Positions 7,951-15,876 of a stretch of DNA of 64,000 bases are shown here, in pieces. Origin of the DNA: Nocardia farcinica (GTDB lineage Bacteria > Actinomycetota > Actinomycetes > Mycobacteriales > Mycobacteriaceae); assembly GCF_001182745.1 (NCBI RefSeq), contig NZ_LN868938.1:3038001-3102000 (forward strand), given 5' to 3'. The position numbers and the translations under genes are program-made. Under the pieces are notes generated by a model. It worked only from the letters and a program-made list of their open reading frames with translations. It searched no databases and had not been told where the DNA came from. How positions within the stretch are numbered: position 1 is the first letter of the stretch; the number at the start of each line of letters is the position of its first letter.

Positions 7951-8697
7951 GTGGAACCCTCCGGTGTGCAGACCGTCTCCCGCGCCCTGTCGGTCCTGGA
8001 CTGCTTCCGCGGCGGCGACTCCCGCGGCGTCTCGGAAGTGGCTCGCGCGCAAGGCATCCCGGTCAGCACCGCGCACCGCCTGCTGACCGCCCTGGTGCGT
8101 GCCGGCTTCCTGGAGAAGGACCCGGCCTCCAGCCGCTACCGGATCGGCCGGGCACTGGCCGAGTACGGGCAGATCGCCTACCGGCAGCACCGGATCTACC
8201 TGGCCGAACCGCTGCTCGAACAACTCGCGGGCACCACCGGCGCCAGCGCCTCCATCGCCACCCGCCACGACATCCACGCGGTGCTGCTCGGCACCAGCCG
8301 CTGGCGCGAATCCGACGGGCACCGGCTCCAGGGCGTGCGCCTGCCCCTGCACGCCAGCGCACTCGGCAAGGCGCTGCTGGCCTGGTCGGACGTCGGCGAC
8401 GCGGACCTGCGCGCCCTCCCCTACGACGAGGGCACCGAACGGTCGGTCACCGGACCGGCGGAACTACGCGCCGAACTCTCCCTGACCCGCGAGCGCGGCT
8501 ACGCCTACAACGACGAGGAACTCGACCCCGGCTTCCGCACGATCGGCTTGCCGATCCCCGACCCGGACGGCGGCTGCCGCTTCGCGCTCGGCCTGCGCGG
8601 ACCGACCACCCTGATGATCCCCGAACGCGTGCCGTTCTTCGTGGAGCTGGCCAAGGTGACCGCCCGCGACATCGCCGCGGCCTTCGCCACCCCCTGA
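7951..8697 (+). CDS. IclR-family transcriptional regulator
   Basis: A 248-residue regulator with an N-terminal winged helix-turn-helix (GVQTVSRALSVLDCF, then VSEVARAQGIPVSTAHRLL) and a C-terminal IclR effector domain (SALGKALLAW, ERGYAYNDEE, ALGLRGP). The reading frame is open much further upstream, but homology begins at the GTG at 7951, which also has a well-placed -10 element. It is divergent from the organosulfur operon and probably senses a pathway intermediate or sulfur status. It converges on the FAD dehydrogenase gene with only 19 bp between the stops. Confidence 0.88.
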   Translation: MEPSGVQTVSRALSVLDCFRGGDSRGVSEVARAQGIPVSTAHRLLTALVRAGFLEKDPASSRYRIGRALAEYGQIAYRQHRIYLAEPLLEQLAGTTGASASIATRHDIHAVLLGTSRWRESDGHRLQGVRLPLHASALGKALLAWSDVGDADLRALPYDEGTERSVTGPAELRAELSLTRERGYAYNDEELDPGFRTIGLPIPDPDGGCRFALGLRGPTTLMIPERVPFFVELAKVTARDIAAAFATP

Positions 8698-8703
8698 GGG
8701 GTG
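8688..8703. terminator. Short hairpin between convergent genes
   Basis: CACCCC - CTGA - GGGGTG forms a 6-bp GC-only stem whose loop contains the iclR-type stop codon. It could terminate transcription of either convergent gene. The stem is short and lacks a U-tract, so confidence is limited. Confidence 0.35.
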
Positions 8704-8716
8704 CGACGACCTCACC

Positions 8717-10402
8717 TCAGGCGAGTGACCTCGCCAGGGCTCGGCCCGCGGCGCGGCCGGAGAAGATGCAGCCGCCGAGGAAGGTGCCCTCGAGGGCGTT
8801 GTACCCGTGCACGCCACCGCCGCCGAACCCGGCGACCTCGCCCGCGGCGTAGAGACCGGGCAGGGGTGTGCCGTCGGGCCGCATCACCTGCGAGTCCAGG
8901 TTGGTCTGCAGGCCGCCCAGAGTCTTGCGGGTGAGGATGTTCAGGCGCACCGCGATCAGCGGGCCCGCCTTCGGATCCAGGATGCGGTGCGGCTTGGCGA
9001 CCCGGCCCGCCTTGTCGGCGAAGGACTGGCGGGCGTTGGTGATCGCCATCAACTGGGCGTCCTTGCTGAACTTGTTGTCGATCTCCCGGTCGCGCGCGAC
9101 GATCTGGCGTTCGAGTTCGGCGAGGTCGAGCTGCGGGCCCCGGGCGATCTTGTTCATGCCCTGCACCAGCTCGGCCAGCGTGTCCGCGACGACGAAATCC
9201 ACGCCGTGCTGCTTGAACGCCTCCACCGGCCCCGGTGCGCCCTTGGCCACCCGGCTCTTGAGGGTGAGCTTGATGTCCTTGCCCGTGATGTCGGGGTTCT
9301 GTTCCGACCCCGAGAGCGCGAACTCCTTCTCGATGATCGCCTGGGTGAGCACGAACCACGAGTAGTCGTAGCCCGCGGCCAGGATCGCCTTCATCGTGGC
9401 ATTGGTGTCGAAACCGGGGAAACACGGTGCGGGCAGCCGCTTTCCGGTGGCGTCGAACCACATCGAGGAGGGGCCGGGAATGATGCGGATCGCGTGGTCG
9501 GGCCAGACCGGATCCCAGTTGTGGATGCCCTCGGTGTAGTGCCACATGCGGTCCCGGTTGACGATCGCGCCGCCGGCGGCCTCGGAGATGGCCAGCATGC
9601 GCCCGTCCACGTGTGCGGGCACGCCGGAGATCAGGGTCTGCGGGCAGCGGCCCAGGCGCTCGGTGGGCCAGTTGCGCCGGATCATCTCGTGGTTGTGGCC
9701 GATGCCGCCGGAGGTGACCACCACCGCCTTGGCGCGGAACTCGAACTCGTCCACCACCGTGCGCGACGACGCCCGACCACGCGCGAGATCGGTGTCCTCG
9801 AGCACGCTGCCGCGCACCCCGACGACCGCGCCGTCCTCGACGATCAATTCGTCCACCCGGTGCCGGAAACTGAAGCCCACCAACCCGCGGCGCTCGGCGT
9901 CGAGCACCGGTTCGGCGAACACCCGCACCACCTCGGGCCCGGTGCCCCAGGTCAGGTGGAACCGCGGCACCGAGTTGCCGTGCCCGTCGGCCAGTCCCCC
10001 GCCGCGCTCGGCCCAGCCGACCAGCGGCGTCACCCGCAGGCCGAGATCGCGCAGGTAGTCCCGCTTCTCGGTGGCGGCGAAGCGGACGTAGGCCTGGGCC
10101 CACTGCCGCGCCCAATGGTCCTCGTCGTCGCGGTCGAACCCGGCCGAGCCCAGCCAGTCCTGGAGCGCCAGTTCGTAGGAGTCCTTGATGCCCAGCCGCC
10201 GCTGCTCGGGGGTGTCGACCAGGAACAGCCCACCCAACGACCAGAAGGCCTGTCCGCCCAGGTTGTTGCGGTTCTCCTGATCGAGCAGGTGCACCGTGCG
10301 TCCGGCCAGGGCCAGCTCGTGGGCCGCCACCAGCCCGGCCAGACCCGCGCCGACGACGATCACGTCGGCCTGGCGCGCGAACTCGGGACTGCAGTTGGTC
10401 AT
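8717..10402 (-). CDS. FAD-binding dehydrogenase (fumarate reductase/ketosteroid dehydrogenase-like)
   Basis: A 561-residue flavoprotein with an N-terminal dinucleotide-binding motif (VIVVGAGLAGLVAA, about 14-27), an internal TSGGIGHN segment and a C-terminal FAD contact region (GLYAAGEVAGFGGGG). It resembles the conserved actinobacterial FAD-binding dehydrogenases typified, from memory, by M. tuberculosis Rv0785; the substrate is unknown. Two ATGs are possible. The one at 10408 overlaps the tetR stop, but GGAGG abuts it directly, whereas it lies 6 nt before the ATG at 10402, which is therefore chosen. Co-transcription with the TetR gene upstream is likely. Confidence 0.85.
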   Translation of the reverse strand: MTNCSPEFARQADVIVVGAGLAGLVAAHELALAGRTVHLLDQENRNNLGGQAFWSLGGLFLVDTPEQRRLGIKDSYELALQDWLGSAGFDRDDEDHWARQWAQAYVRFAATEKRDYLRDLGLRVTPLVGWAERGGGLADGHGNSVPRFHLTWGTGPEVVRVFAEPVLDAERRGLVGFSFRHRVDELIVEDGAVVGVRGSVLEDTDLARGRASSRTVVDEFEFRAKAVVVTSGGIGHNHEMIRRNWPTERLGRCPQTLISGVPAHVDGRMLAISEAAGGAIVNRDRMWHYTEGIHNWDPVWPDHAIRIIPGPSSMWFDATGKRLPAPCFPGFDTNATMKAILAAGYDYSWFVLTQAIIEKEFALSGSEQNPDITGKDIKLTLKSRVAKGAPGPVEAFKQHGVDFVVADTLAELVQGMNKIARGPQLDLAELERQIVARDREIDNKFSKDAQLMAITNARQSFADKAGRVAKPHRILDPKAGPLIAVRLNILTRKTLGGLQTNLDSQVMRPDGTPLPGLYAAGEVAGFGGGGVHGYNALEGTFLGGCIFSGRAAGRALARSLA

Positions 10403-10404
10403 CG

Positions 10405-11034
10405 TCATCCTCCGTTGGGCGTGCTGTAGGCCAGCACCACGTGACAGAACAGCTCGGCGCGCCGCCGGTGCACGGCGGCGTTGTCCGGCTCCATGAGCAC
10501 CTGCGCCGCGGTGCCGTCGTGCACCGCGACCAGCGCCTGACCGAGCGCCACCGGGTCGGCGACGGTGCGGCCCGCGCGCGCCAGCGCCGCGACGACGGTG
10601 GGCATCAGCGCCGCCACGATCGCCTCCTCGCGCGCGGCCATCACCCGGCGCAGGGCCGGGGTGCGCAGCGCGTGCGCGGTGAATTCGGCGGTGATCCGGA
10701 ACCAGGCGTCGTCGAGCGGCACCGCGCGCAGCAGGCCGTCGACCGCGGCCCGGACATCGGTCACGCCGTCGACGGAGATCTCGTCCAGCGCCGCGCGCAC
10801 GTCTGTCAGCAGCTCCGCCGAACGCTGCTCCCACATCGCCAGGAACAGCTCGTCGAGCGAGGTGAAGTTCGAATAGAACGCGCCGCGCGTGAATCCGGCT
10901 CGCTCACAAACTTTTTCGACGGTGGCCCGGCCGAAGCCCTCCGCGGCGAACACCTCGTAGGCGGCGGCGAGCAACCGATTGCGCGTGTGCACCCGACGCC
11001 TGCTCGGCGCCTTGGCCGCCGCGTGCGATGCCAC
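10405..11034 (-). CDS. TetR-family transcriptional regulator
   Basis: A 209-residue regulator with a typical N-terminal helix-turn-helix at about 17-62 (ATVEKVCERAGFTRGAFYSNF) and a helical ligand-binding domain. The start is GTG with GAGGAGG 4 nt upstream. It is followed with no gap by the FAD dehydrogenase, which suggests that it controls that enzyme and itself. A tandem pair of palindromes lies 22-54 bp upstream of its start codon. Confidence 0.88.
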   Translation of the reverse strand: MASHAAAKAPSRRRVHTRNRLLAAAYEVFAAEGFGRATVEKVCERAGFTRGAFYSNFTSLDELFLAMWEQRSAELLTDVRAALDEISVDGVTDVRAAVDGLLRAVPLDDAWFRITAEFTAHALRTPALRRVMAAREEAIVAALMPTVVAALARAGRTVADPVALGQALVAVHDGTAAQVLMEPDNAAVHRRRAELFCHVVLAYSTPNGG

Positions 11035-11055
11035 CGGACCTCCTCGCGCCGGTTC

Positions 11056-11088
11056 GATACACCGGCGTATTCGATACAGAAACGTATC
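11056..11088. promoter_or_regulatory. Tandem TetR operator pair (GATAC-N6-GTATC)
   Basis: Two 16-bp inverted repeats with the same layout lie end to end: GATAC-accggc-GTATT (11056-11071) and GATAC-agaaac-GTATC (11073-11088). Their starts are 17 bp apart, about one and a half helical turns. They lie directly upstream of the tetR-type gene, which makes them the likely autoregulatory operator. Confidence 0.65.
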
Positions 11089-11163
11089 AGAAGCGCCGCG
11101 ATGGCGTCAGCACTTCGGCCGACCGGATCCGGCCCGCCCACGGCGAGCCGGATCCGGTAACCC

Positions 11164-11259
11164 TCACCAGCCGGAGCCGGAGCCACCCGATCCGGTGTTG
11201 GCCAGGATCGTGCCGATCACGATCTGGGCGAGCCCGGCCACAGAGCCAAGAAATTCCAC
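11164..11259 (-). CDS. 31-residue hydrophobic/Gly-Ser peptide
   Basis: A small gene starting at GTG with a strong GGAGG exactly 5 nt upstream. The peptide has a hydrophobic, helix-prone half (VEFLGSVAGLAQIVIGTILA) followed by a Gly/Ser tail ending in Trp. It has no cleavable signal peptide. Its size and amphipathic character recall small channel-forming or surface-active peptides of mycolate-containing bacteria, such as corynebacterial PorA/PorH, but I see no real sequence match and name no function. It sits upstream of, and on the same strand as, the TetR gene. Confidence 0.6.
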   Translation of the reverse strand: MEFLGSVAGLAQIVIGTILANTGSGGSGSGW

Positions 11260-11436
11260 GGTGTCCTCCGATTCCTCATCGCCGACAGTCCGGCGTAGCC
11301 GTAACTTAGCTGATCGGCCGTCCAAAAGGGGGGCGTTTCATATAACTGCTCGACTCACCTACCTGGATGGGACTCGCGGCGAATCGTCACGACCAGCGGG
11401 CCCGTCCCCGGGCGGCTGCCGGCGCCGGGCCGGGGG

Positions 11437-12087
11437 TCACCGGTCCGGGGGTGCGATGCGGGTGATACGGGTGCCGTCGGCGTGGTCGGCGACCGTGACG
11501 AATTGCCGATAGGTCTTCACCACGCCATCGGGGCGTATTTCGGTGAGGACCACGTCGTAGCGGCCGTCGGGGAGCGGGGTGATCAGCACGCAGTGGCGCG
11601 TGCCGGGGGGCACGGAGGCGATGCCGGCGTCGATGGTCGCGACCGCGGAGACGGCGGCGTCGCGGGTGGTGACCGCGCGGGCGGCCGCGCCGGATCGGGT
11701 GACGTAGTAGGCGTACTGGAAGGCCAGGACGGCGTCGGGGCCGTCGGCGGTCGATCCGGTGCCGTTGCCGCGCACCAGTTGCGGGGTGCGGACCGGTTCG
11801 CAGCCGGGCCCACCGCCCAGGACCGGGTCGGCCACCGTCGCGGACTGTCGCGGTCCGGCGGCGGAGGCCACGTAGGCGAGCACCACCGCGACCGCAGCCA
11901 GCGAGACCCCCAGGGCGACGGCGGCCACCAGCCACGGCCGATGCGGCCGGGCGCTCCGGCCCCGCCGCCGCGGTGGTCGGTGACCGCGATGCCTGCCCGG
12001 GGTCGCCCCCGGCGCGATCATGCCCGGCCACAGCGGTGTCCGCGCACCCGGCGCCGCACGGCGTGACCCCACCGCGTTCGACGCCAT
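11437..12087 (-). CDS. Membrane-anchored protein of unknown function
   Basis: A 216-residue protein with a basic, Pro/Arg-rich cytoplasmic N-terminus (1-50), one transmembrane helix at about 52-76 (WLVAAVALGVSLAAVAVVLA) and an extracytoplasmic domain of roughly 140 residues with two cysteines. That domain (AVLAFQYAYYVTRSG... YRQFVTVADH) resembles conserved nocardial single-pass proteins of the DUF8176 type, a tentative assignment from memory. ATG at 12087 is chosen; the frame extends upstream, but that part is low-complexity and out of family character. It is divergent from a TetR gene across 230 bp. Confidence 0.7.
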   Translation of the reverse strand: MASNAVGSRRAAPGARTPLWPGMIAPGATPGRHRGHRPPRRRGRSARPHRPWLVAAVALGVSLAAVAVVLAYVASAAGPRQSATVADPVLGGGPGCEPVRTPQLVRGNGTGSTADGPDAVLAFQYAYYVTRSGAAARAVTTRDAAVSAVATIDAGIASVPPGTRHCVLITPLPDGRYDVVLTEIRPDGVVKTYRQFVTVADHADGTRITRIAPPDR

Positions 12088-12317
12088 GATCGACGCACCT
12101 TCCCCTGTCAATACCGTTGCGCAGTAACAAGATTGCACATGTCCGCGGATAATGGCGGGCGAATGGGCCGATCGGGCGCGCCGGAGCCGCCACGACGCGA
12201 CCACCGGCGTCGATGCGCGCATAATCGGAACCCGCGAGCGGCGGCGTCGGGGCGGTCCGCGCGGAACGGTCCCGTGCGTTCGGCGCGCCCGCGCAACACA
12301 CCGACAGAGAGGCAGCC

Positions 12318-12980
12318 ATGCGCCCACCGACAACGCAACGGGAGTCGTTGTCCGACAGCGAGTTCGCCGATCGTCACCGCGCGGTCCGGGAGGCCGTCCT
12401 CACCTCACCGCGCGGCAGGCTGATCGCCGCGATCGTCGACTGTGTCGAAACCAAGGGCTATCCGGCGACCACGCTCAGCGACATCGTCGCCCGGGCGCGG
12501 GTGTCGCGCAGCACCTTCTATGAACATTTCGCCAACAAGGAACACTGCTTCGTCGAGGCCGTGCACGCGGGCATCGACATCCTGGCCGCCCGGATCAACG
12601 GGGAGCTGGCGCAGCTGCCCCGCGACGCCGACCCGCGCGCCAAGATCGCCTCGGTGATCACCACGTTCTGCGAAACCGTCGCCGCCGAGCCGGGGTTCGC
12701 CCGGCTGGTGCTGGTCGAGGCGTTCCGCGTCGAACGGGCCGCCGAGGCGGTGCGCAACCGGGCCGTCGACCGGTTCACCGACCTCTACCGGCACTTCCAC
12801 GCGGTGGCCAGGGCGGGCGACCCCTCGGTGCCACCGGTCTCGGCAGAGCTGATCTCGCTGATCCCGGACGCGGTCGGCGAACGCACCCGCAGGCTGATCC
12901 TCACCGACGGACCCGAGGCGGTGCCCCGATCGGCACCGCTGTTCATCGCGTTCACCACCACCGTGCTCGGCCTGGACTGA
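12318..12980 (+). CDS. TetR-family transcriptional regulator
   Basis: A 220-residue regulator whose helix-turn-helix lies at about 52-86 (TTLSDIVARARVSRSTFYEHF), preceded by an N-terminal extension of some 30 residues. AGAGAGG lies 5 nt before the ATG. The C-terminal domain is alpha-helical and has no recognisable ligand motif. It may control the divergent membrane-anchored gene; no clear palindrome was picked out in the shared upstream region. Confidence 0.88.
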   Translation: MRPPTTQRESLSDSEFADRHRAVREAVLTSPRGRLIAAIVDCVETKGYPATTLSDIVARARVSRSTFYEHFANKEHCFVEAVHAGIDILAARINGELAQLPRDADPRAKIASVITTFCETVAAEPGFARLVLVEAFRVERAAEAVRNRAVDRFTDLYRHFHAVARAGDPSVPPVSAELISLIPDAVGERTRRLILTDGPEAVPRSAPLFIAFTTTVLGLD

Positions 12981-13018
12981 GCGCGGCGACCGAGCGCGGC
13001 CGGGACAGCGTCGAGGGC

Positions 13019-13858
13019 TCAGAACAGCGTCATGGGCTCGGAGTCGACCGGTTCGGGCAGCGGGTCCAACTCCGGCACGAGCGCGCGCACCTCGGTGTGG
13101 AAGCGCCGGGCCAGGTCGAGAGCGCCCGCGTTGTCGGGGGTGTGCACGAACACCGTCGGTGAACGGCCCTCGCGCAGCCAGCCCGCCACGACCGGCAGCC
13201 ACGGCTGCCAGCCCGCCACGGTCTCGGCGGGATCGTCGCGGCCGTGGTAGCGCACCATCGGATGCGCGGTCAGTGCCCGGGTGCGCCGGGGCACCCGCGG
13301 CTTCTTCGCCCACGCCTCCTCCTCGGCCGGGCCGCGCGGCGGTGCGCCGAACAGGACGGTGGTGTCGAAGATCGTCCACTCCGCGCCCGCCCGGCCGAGC
13401 ACCCGCTCGAGCGCCGCCGCGGCGCGTTCGTCGTCGAAGAAGGCGCGATGGCGCACCTCGACCGCGCGGCACGGACCGGCCGGGAGCGTGCGCAGGAACG
13501 CGGCCAGCGCACCGAGATCGGTGGGCCCGAACGACGCGGGCAACTGAATCCACACCGTGTGCAGGCGCGGCCCGAGCGGCGCCAGCACATCGAGGAACGC
13601 GCGCAGCTCCGCGTCGGCGCCGGTCAGCCTGCGCTCGTGGGTGATCGTGCGCGGCAGCTTGGCCACGAACCGGAAGTCCGGGCCGGTCTGCTGTGCCCAG
13701 GAGCGCACGGTGCCCGGCGACGGGCTCGCGTAGAAGGTGGTGTTGCCCTCGACGGCGTCGCAGCGCTCGGCGTACCACCGCAGCCGCTGGGCCGAGGGCA
13801 CCTGCCGGTCCTGCCACGCCGGATGCGTCCACATCGCACATCCCACGTGAAGCCGCAT
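13019..13858 (-). CDS. DUF72 (YecE-like) family protein
   Basis: A 279-residue protein of the DUF72 TIM-barrel family. It shows the family landmarks VGCAMW, AVEGNTTFYASP, FRFVAKLPRTITHE, AVEVRHRAFF and the late VFVHTPDNAGA segment, a variant of the usual F-N-N motif. ATG at 13858 is chosen because the family begins at RLHVGC; an upstream start would overlap the preceding gene. Its function is unknown, although DUF72 proteins are widespread. It lies 10 bp downstream of the membrane-protein gene on the same strand. Confidence 0.85.
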   Translation of the reverse strand: MRLHVGCAMWTHPAWQDRQVPSAQRLRWYAERCDAVEGNTTFYASPSPGTVRSWAQQTGPDFRFVAKLPRTITHERRLTGADAELRAFLDVLAPLGPRLHTVWIQLPASFGPTDLGALAAFLRTLPAGPCRAVEVRHRAFFDDERAAAALERVLGRAGAEWTIFDTTVLFGAPPRGPAEEEAWAKKPRVPRRTRALTAHPMVRYHGRDDPAETVAGWQPWLPVVAGWLREGRSPTVFVHTPDNAGALDLARRFHTEVRALVPELDPLPEPVDSEPMTLF

Positions 13859-13868
13859 GGCCGCGACG

Positions 13869-15227
13869 TTAGTCGGCCCGGCCGACATCCACGCCGGTGG
13901 CTCCCTCCTCCGCCCGGTCGGCGGCGGGTTTGCGCCACCGCCACAGCAGCAGGATGCCCAGCGCGCAGCCGACGGTCACCAGCGCCGCCACGGCGCCCGG
14001 CAACGCGTAGAGCAGCAGGTCGGAGCGGCCGTAGGCGCGCGGCACCTCCCACTGCCGGGGAAGCGCGAAACCCACGCCGAAGATCCTGGCGCGCACGGCG
14101 ACCACCACACCCGGTAGGAACAGCACGATCAACCCGAGCAGCAGCGTCGGCGCGCCGCTACGCGGCATCGTCGCCGCGAGGCAGTAGCCGGTGACCAGGG
14201 TGAGCAGCAGGCAACCGGCCACCGAGGCGGCCGGTACCGGTCCCTCCGGGCGTGCGGTGAGCACGGCGAACAGCGAAAGCCCCGCCGTGCCCGCCACACC
14301 GGCCACCGGCATCGGCCGGTACCGGCCCAGCACCATGCCGCCGACGCCGGCCGCGATCAGCAACGGCACCATCCAGCCCGTCAACGGCAACACGACGGTG
14401 GCGCCGCCCGCGGCCGCCACCGCCACCGCGCACAGGATCAGCTCGCCGTCGCGACCGGGCAGCAGCAAGGCGGTGAGCATCGCCGTCACCACGGTCACCA
14501 ACGCCACCGGCAACGCGTCGGCGATCGTGCTCTCCTCCCGGACCAACCACGCCGAACCCGCCACCGTGCTCAGCGCCATCAGCAGGACCGCCACGATCGG
14601 GCGCAACGGAAGTTCCACCGAGATCGCCTGTTCCTCGGCCCGGCCGCGATGGGTGTAGGCACACACCGCGATCAACGCGGTGGCGGGCCACAACAGCCAC
14701 TGCGGCGGCGAATCCACCACGAACCAGGCCAACGGCGAGTTGCCCGCGGTGCCGGTGAACTCCGCGTCGGAGACACTCAGATCACTGAGCATGATGCTGG
14801 TCATCGCGCCGAGCGCAGCCATCAGCGTGGGCAGCCGCCGGAACTGCACGGCCGCGGCCAGACCACCCAGCAGCACCCCACCGGCGAGGCAATCGATGTA
14901 GTTCAGGGTGGTGAGCGGGGCGAATCCCGAGAAGTACTGGCCGAGGACGTGATTGGCCAGCAGGACGACGCAGCCGCCGACCGCGGATCCCCAGGCGACC
15001 ACCGCCGAGCTGGTCGTCGTGGCGAACACCGCGGTGATGACCGCGGCCACACCGCCGACCGCGGTGGCGCGCGGCAGGCTGTAGACCAGCAGCTCCATCT
15101 CCAGGGAGGCGGTGCCGTGTGCCCAGGCCAGCGAGATCGGGGTGGTGAGCGCCAGTCCGCCGATCACGGCGGACAGGTACACCGTGAACAGCTCGATCGA
15201 CACCGAACAGCGCCGCACCAGTTCCAA
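13869..15227 (-). CDS. Polytopic membrane protein of unknown function
   Basis: About 452 residues, rich in Ala, Leu, Val and Gly, with roughly 12-14 predicted transmembrane segments and a short charged C-terminal tail. No transporter signature was recognised. The longest frame begins with TTG; GTG codons 9 and 24 nt further in are alternatives, and none has a convincing ribosome-binding site, so the N-terminus is uncertain. Codon use is normal for the neighbourhood. It probably sits in an operon with the DUF72 gene 10 bp downstream. Confidence 0.7.
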   Translation of the reverse strand: MELVRRCSVSIELFTVYLSAVIGGLALTTPISLAWAHGTASLEMELLVYSLPRATAVGGVAAVITAVFATTTSSAVVAWGSAVGGCVVLLANHVLGQYFSGFAPLTTLNYIDCLAGGVLLGGLAAAVQFRRLPTLMAALGAMTSIMLSDLSVSDAEFTGTAGNSPLAWFVVDSPPQWLLWPATALIAVCAYTHRGRAEEQAISVELPLRPIVAVLLMALSTVAGSAWLVREESTIADALPVALVTVVTAMLTALLLPGRDGELILCAVAVAAAGGATVVLPLTGWMVPLLIAAGVGGMVLGRYRPMPVAGVAGTAGLSLFAVLTARPEGPVPAASVAGCLLLTLVTGYCLAATMPRSGAPTLLLGLIVLFLPGVVVAVRARIFGVGFALPRQWEVPRAYGRSDLLLYALPGAVAALVTVGCALGILLLWRWRKPAADRAEEGATGVDVGRAD

Positions 15228-15290
15228 GGTAGTCGAGTCCGGCGCGCCGGGGGTGCGACGCGCGGGGATGTCCCGCGCTCGGGCAACCGC

Positions 15291-15788
15291 TCAGCGCACG
15301 CGCAGCGCGGTCAGCCGCCAGCCGGTGGCGCGGGTACGGGCCACCCGCGCGGCCAGGGCGAAGCGCCGCCCACCGCGGTCGTAGCCGGCCCAGACCTCCG
15401 CGGTGTCGGTGTCGAGCAGCCGCAAGCGCACTCGGAGGTGCACCGCGGAGCCGAGCGCGCGGCCGGGCACGAGATCCGCGCTCACCAGCGTCCGCACGGC
15501 GGCCAGCACGGTGGGATCGGCGAGTCCGGCCAGCTGCCCCACCGGTCTGCGGCGGTCGAGCACCTCGAGCGCCATCCGCACCGCGCGCTCGGCGAACCGG
15601 GTCGCCCCGTCGGCGGCCGCCGCGCGTTCGGCGGCGTGCACCGCGCGCAGCGTCCGCTGGATCCCGGCGCCGGAGCGCGCACCCGAGCGCCGCGGCGCCG
15701 GCCTGCCGGCCCGTACGGGTGCGCCGGCACTCCGAAATGGCGGCTCCCCCTGCGGCGCGCGCGACAACGCCTTCCGTCCCTCGCTCAT
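15291..15788 (-). CDS. Rv3235-family protein (DUF6459-like)
   Basis: A 165-residue protein with an Arg/Pro-rich N-terminus (1-45) and a conserved C-terminal domain (RALGSAVHLRVRLRLL..., ending TGWRLTALRVR). It matches the actinobacterial Rv3235 family, usually found near secA2/secA-region genes, so its location here is not the classic context. GAGGAGGGG lies 5 nt upstream of the ATG. Its biochemical role is unknown. Confidence 0.75.
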   Translation of the reverse strand: MSEGRKALSRAPQGEPPFRSAGAPVRAGRPAPRRSGARSGAGIQRTLRAVHAAERAAAADGATRFAERAVRMALEVLDRRRPVGQLAGLADPTVLAAVRTLVSADLVPGRALGSAVHLRVRLRLLDTDTAEVWAGYDRGGRRFALAARVARTRATGWRLTALRVR

Positions 15789-15849
15789 CCCTACCCCTCC
15801 TCACGACCGGTTCCGGCGACGATCATCGATCCGGGCGCGGGAGCGCACC

Positions 15850-15867
15850 CGAGTAGCGCGCTACTCG
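15850..15867. terminator. 18-bp perfect palindrome after the DUF1254 gene
   Basis: CGAGTAGCG followed at once by CGCTACTCG (15850-15867) lies 10 bp downstream of the DUF1254 stop and about 60 bp upstream of the Rv3235-family start, both on the minus strand. It may be a terminator hairpin or an operator for the downstream gene. Confidence 0.45.
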
Positions 15868-15876
15868 AATCTCCGT

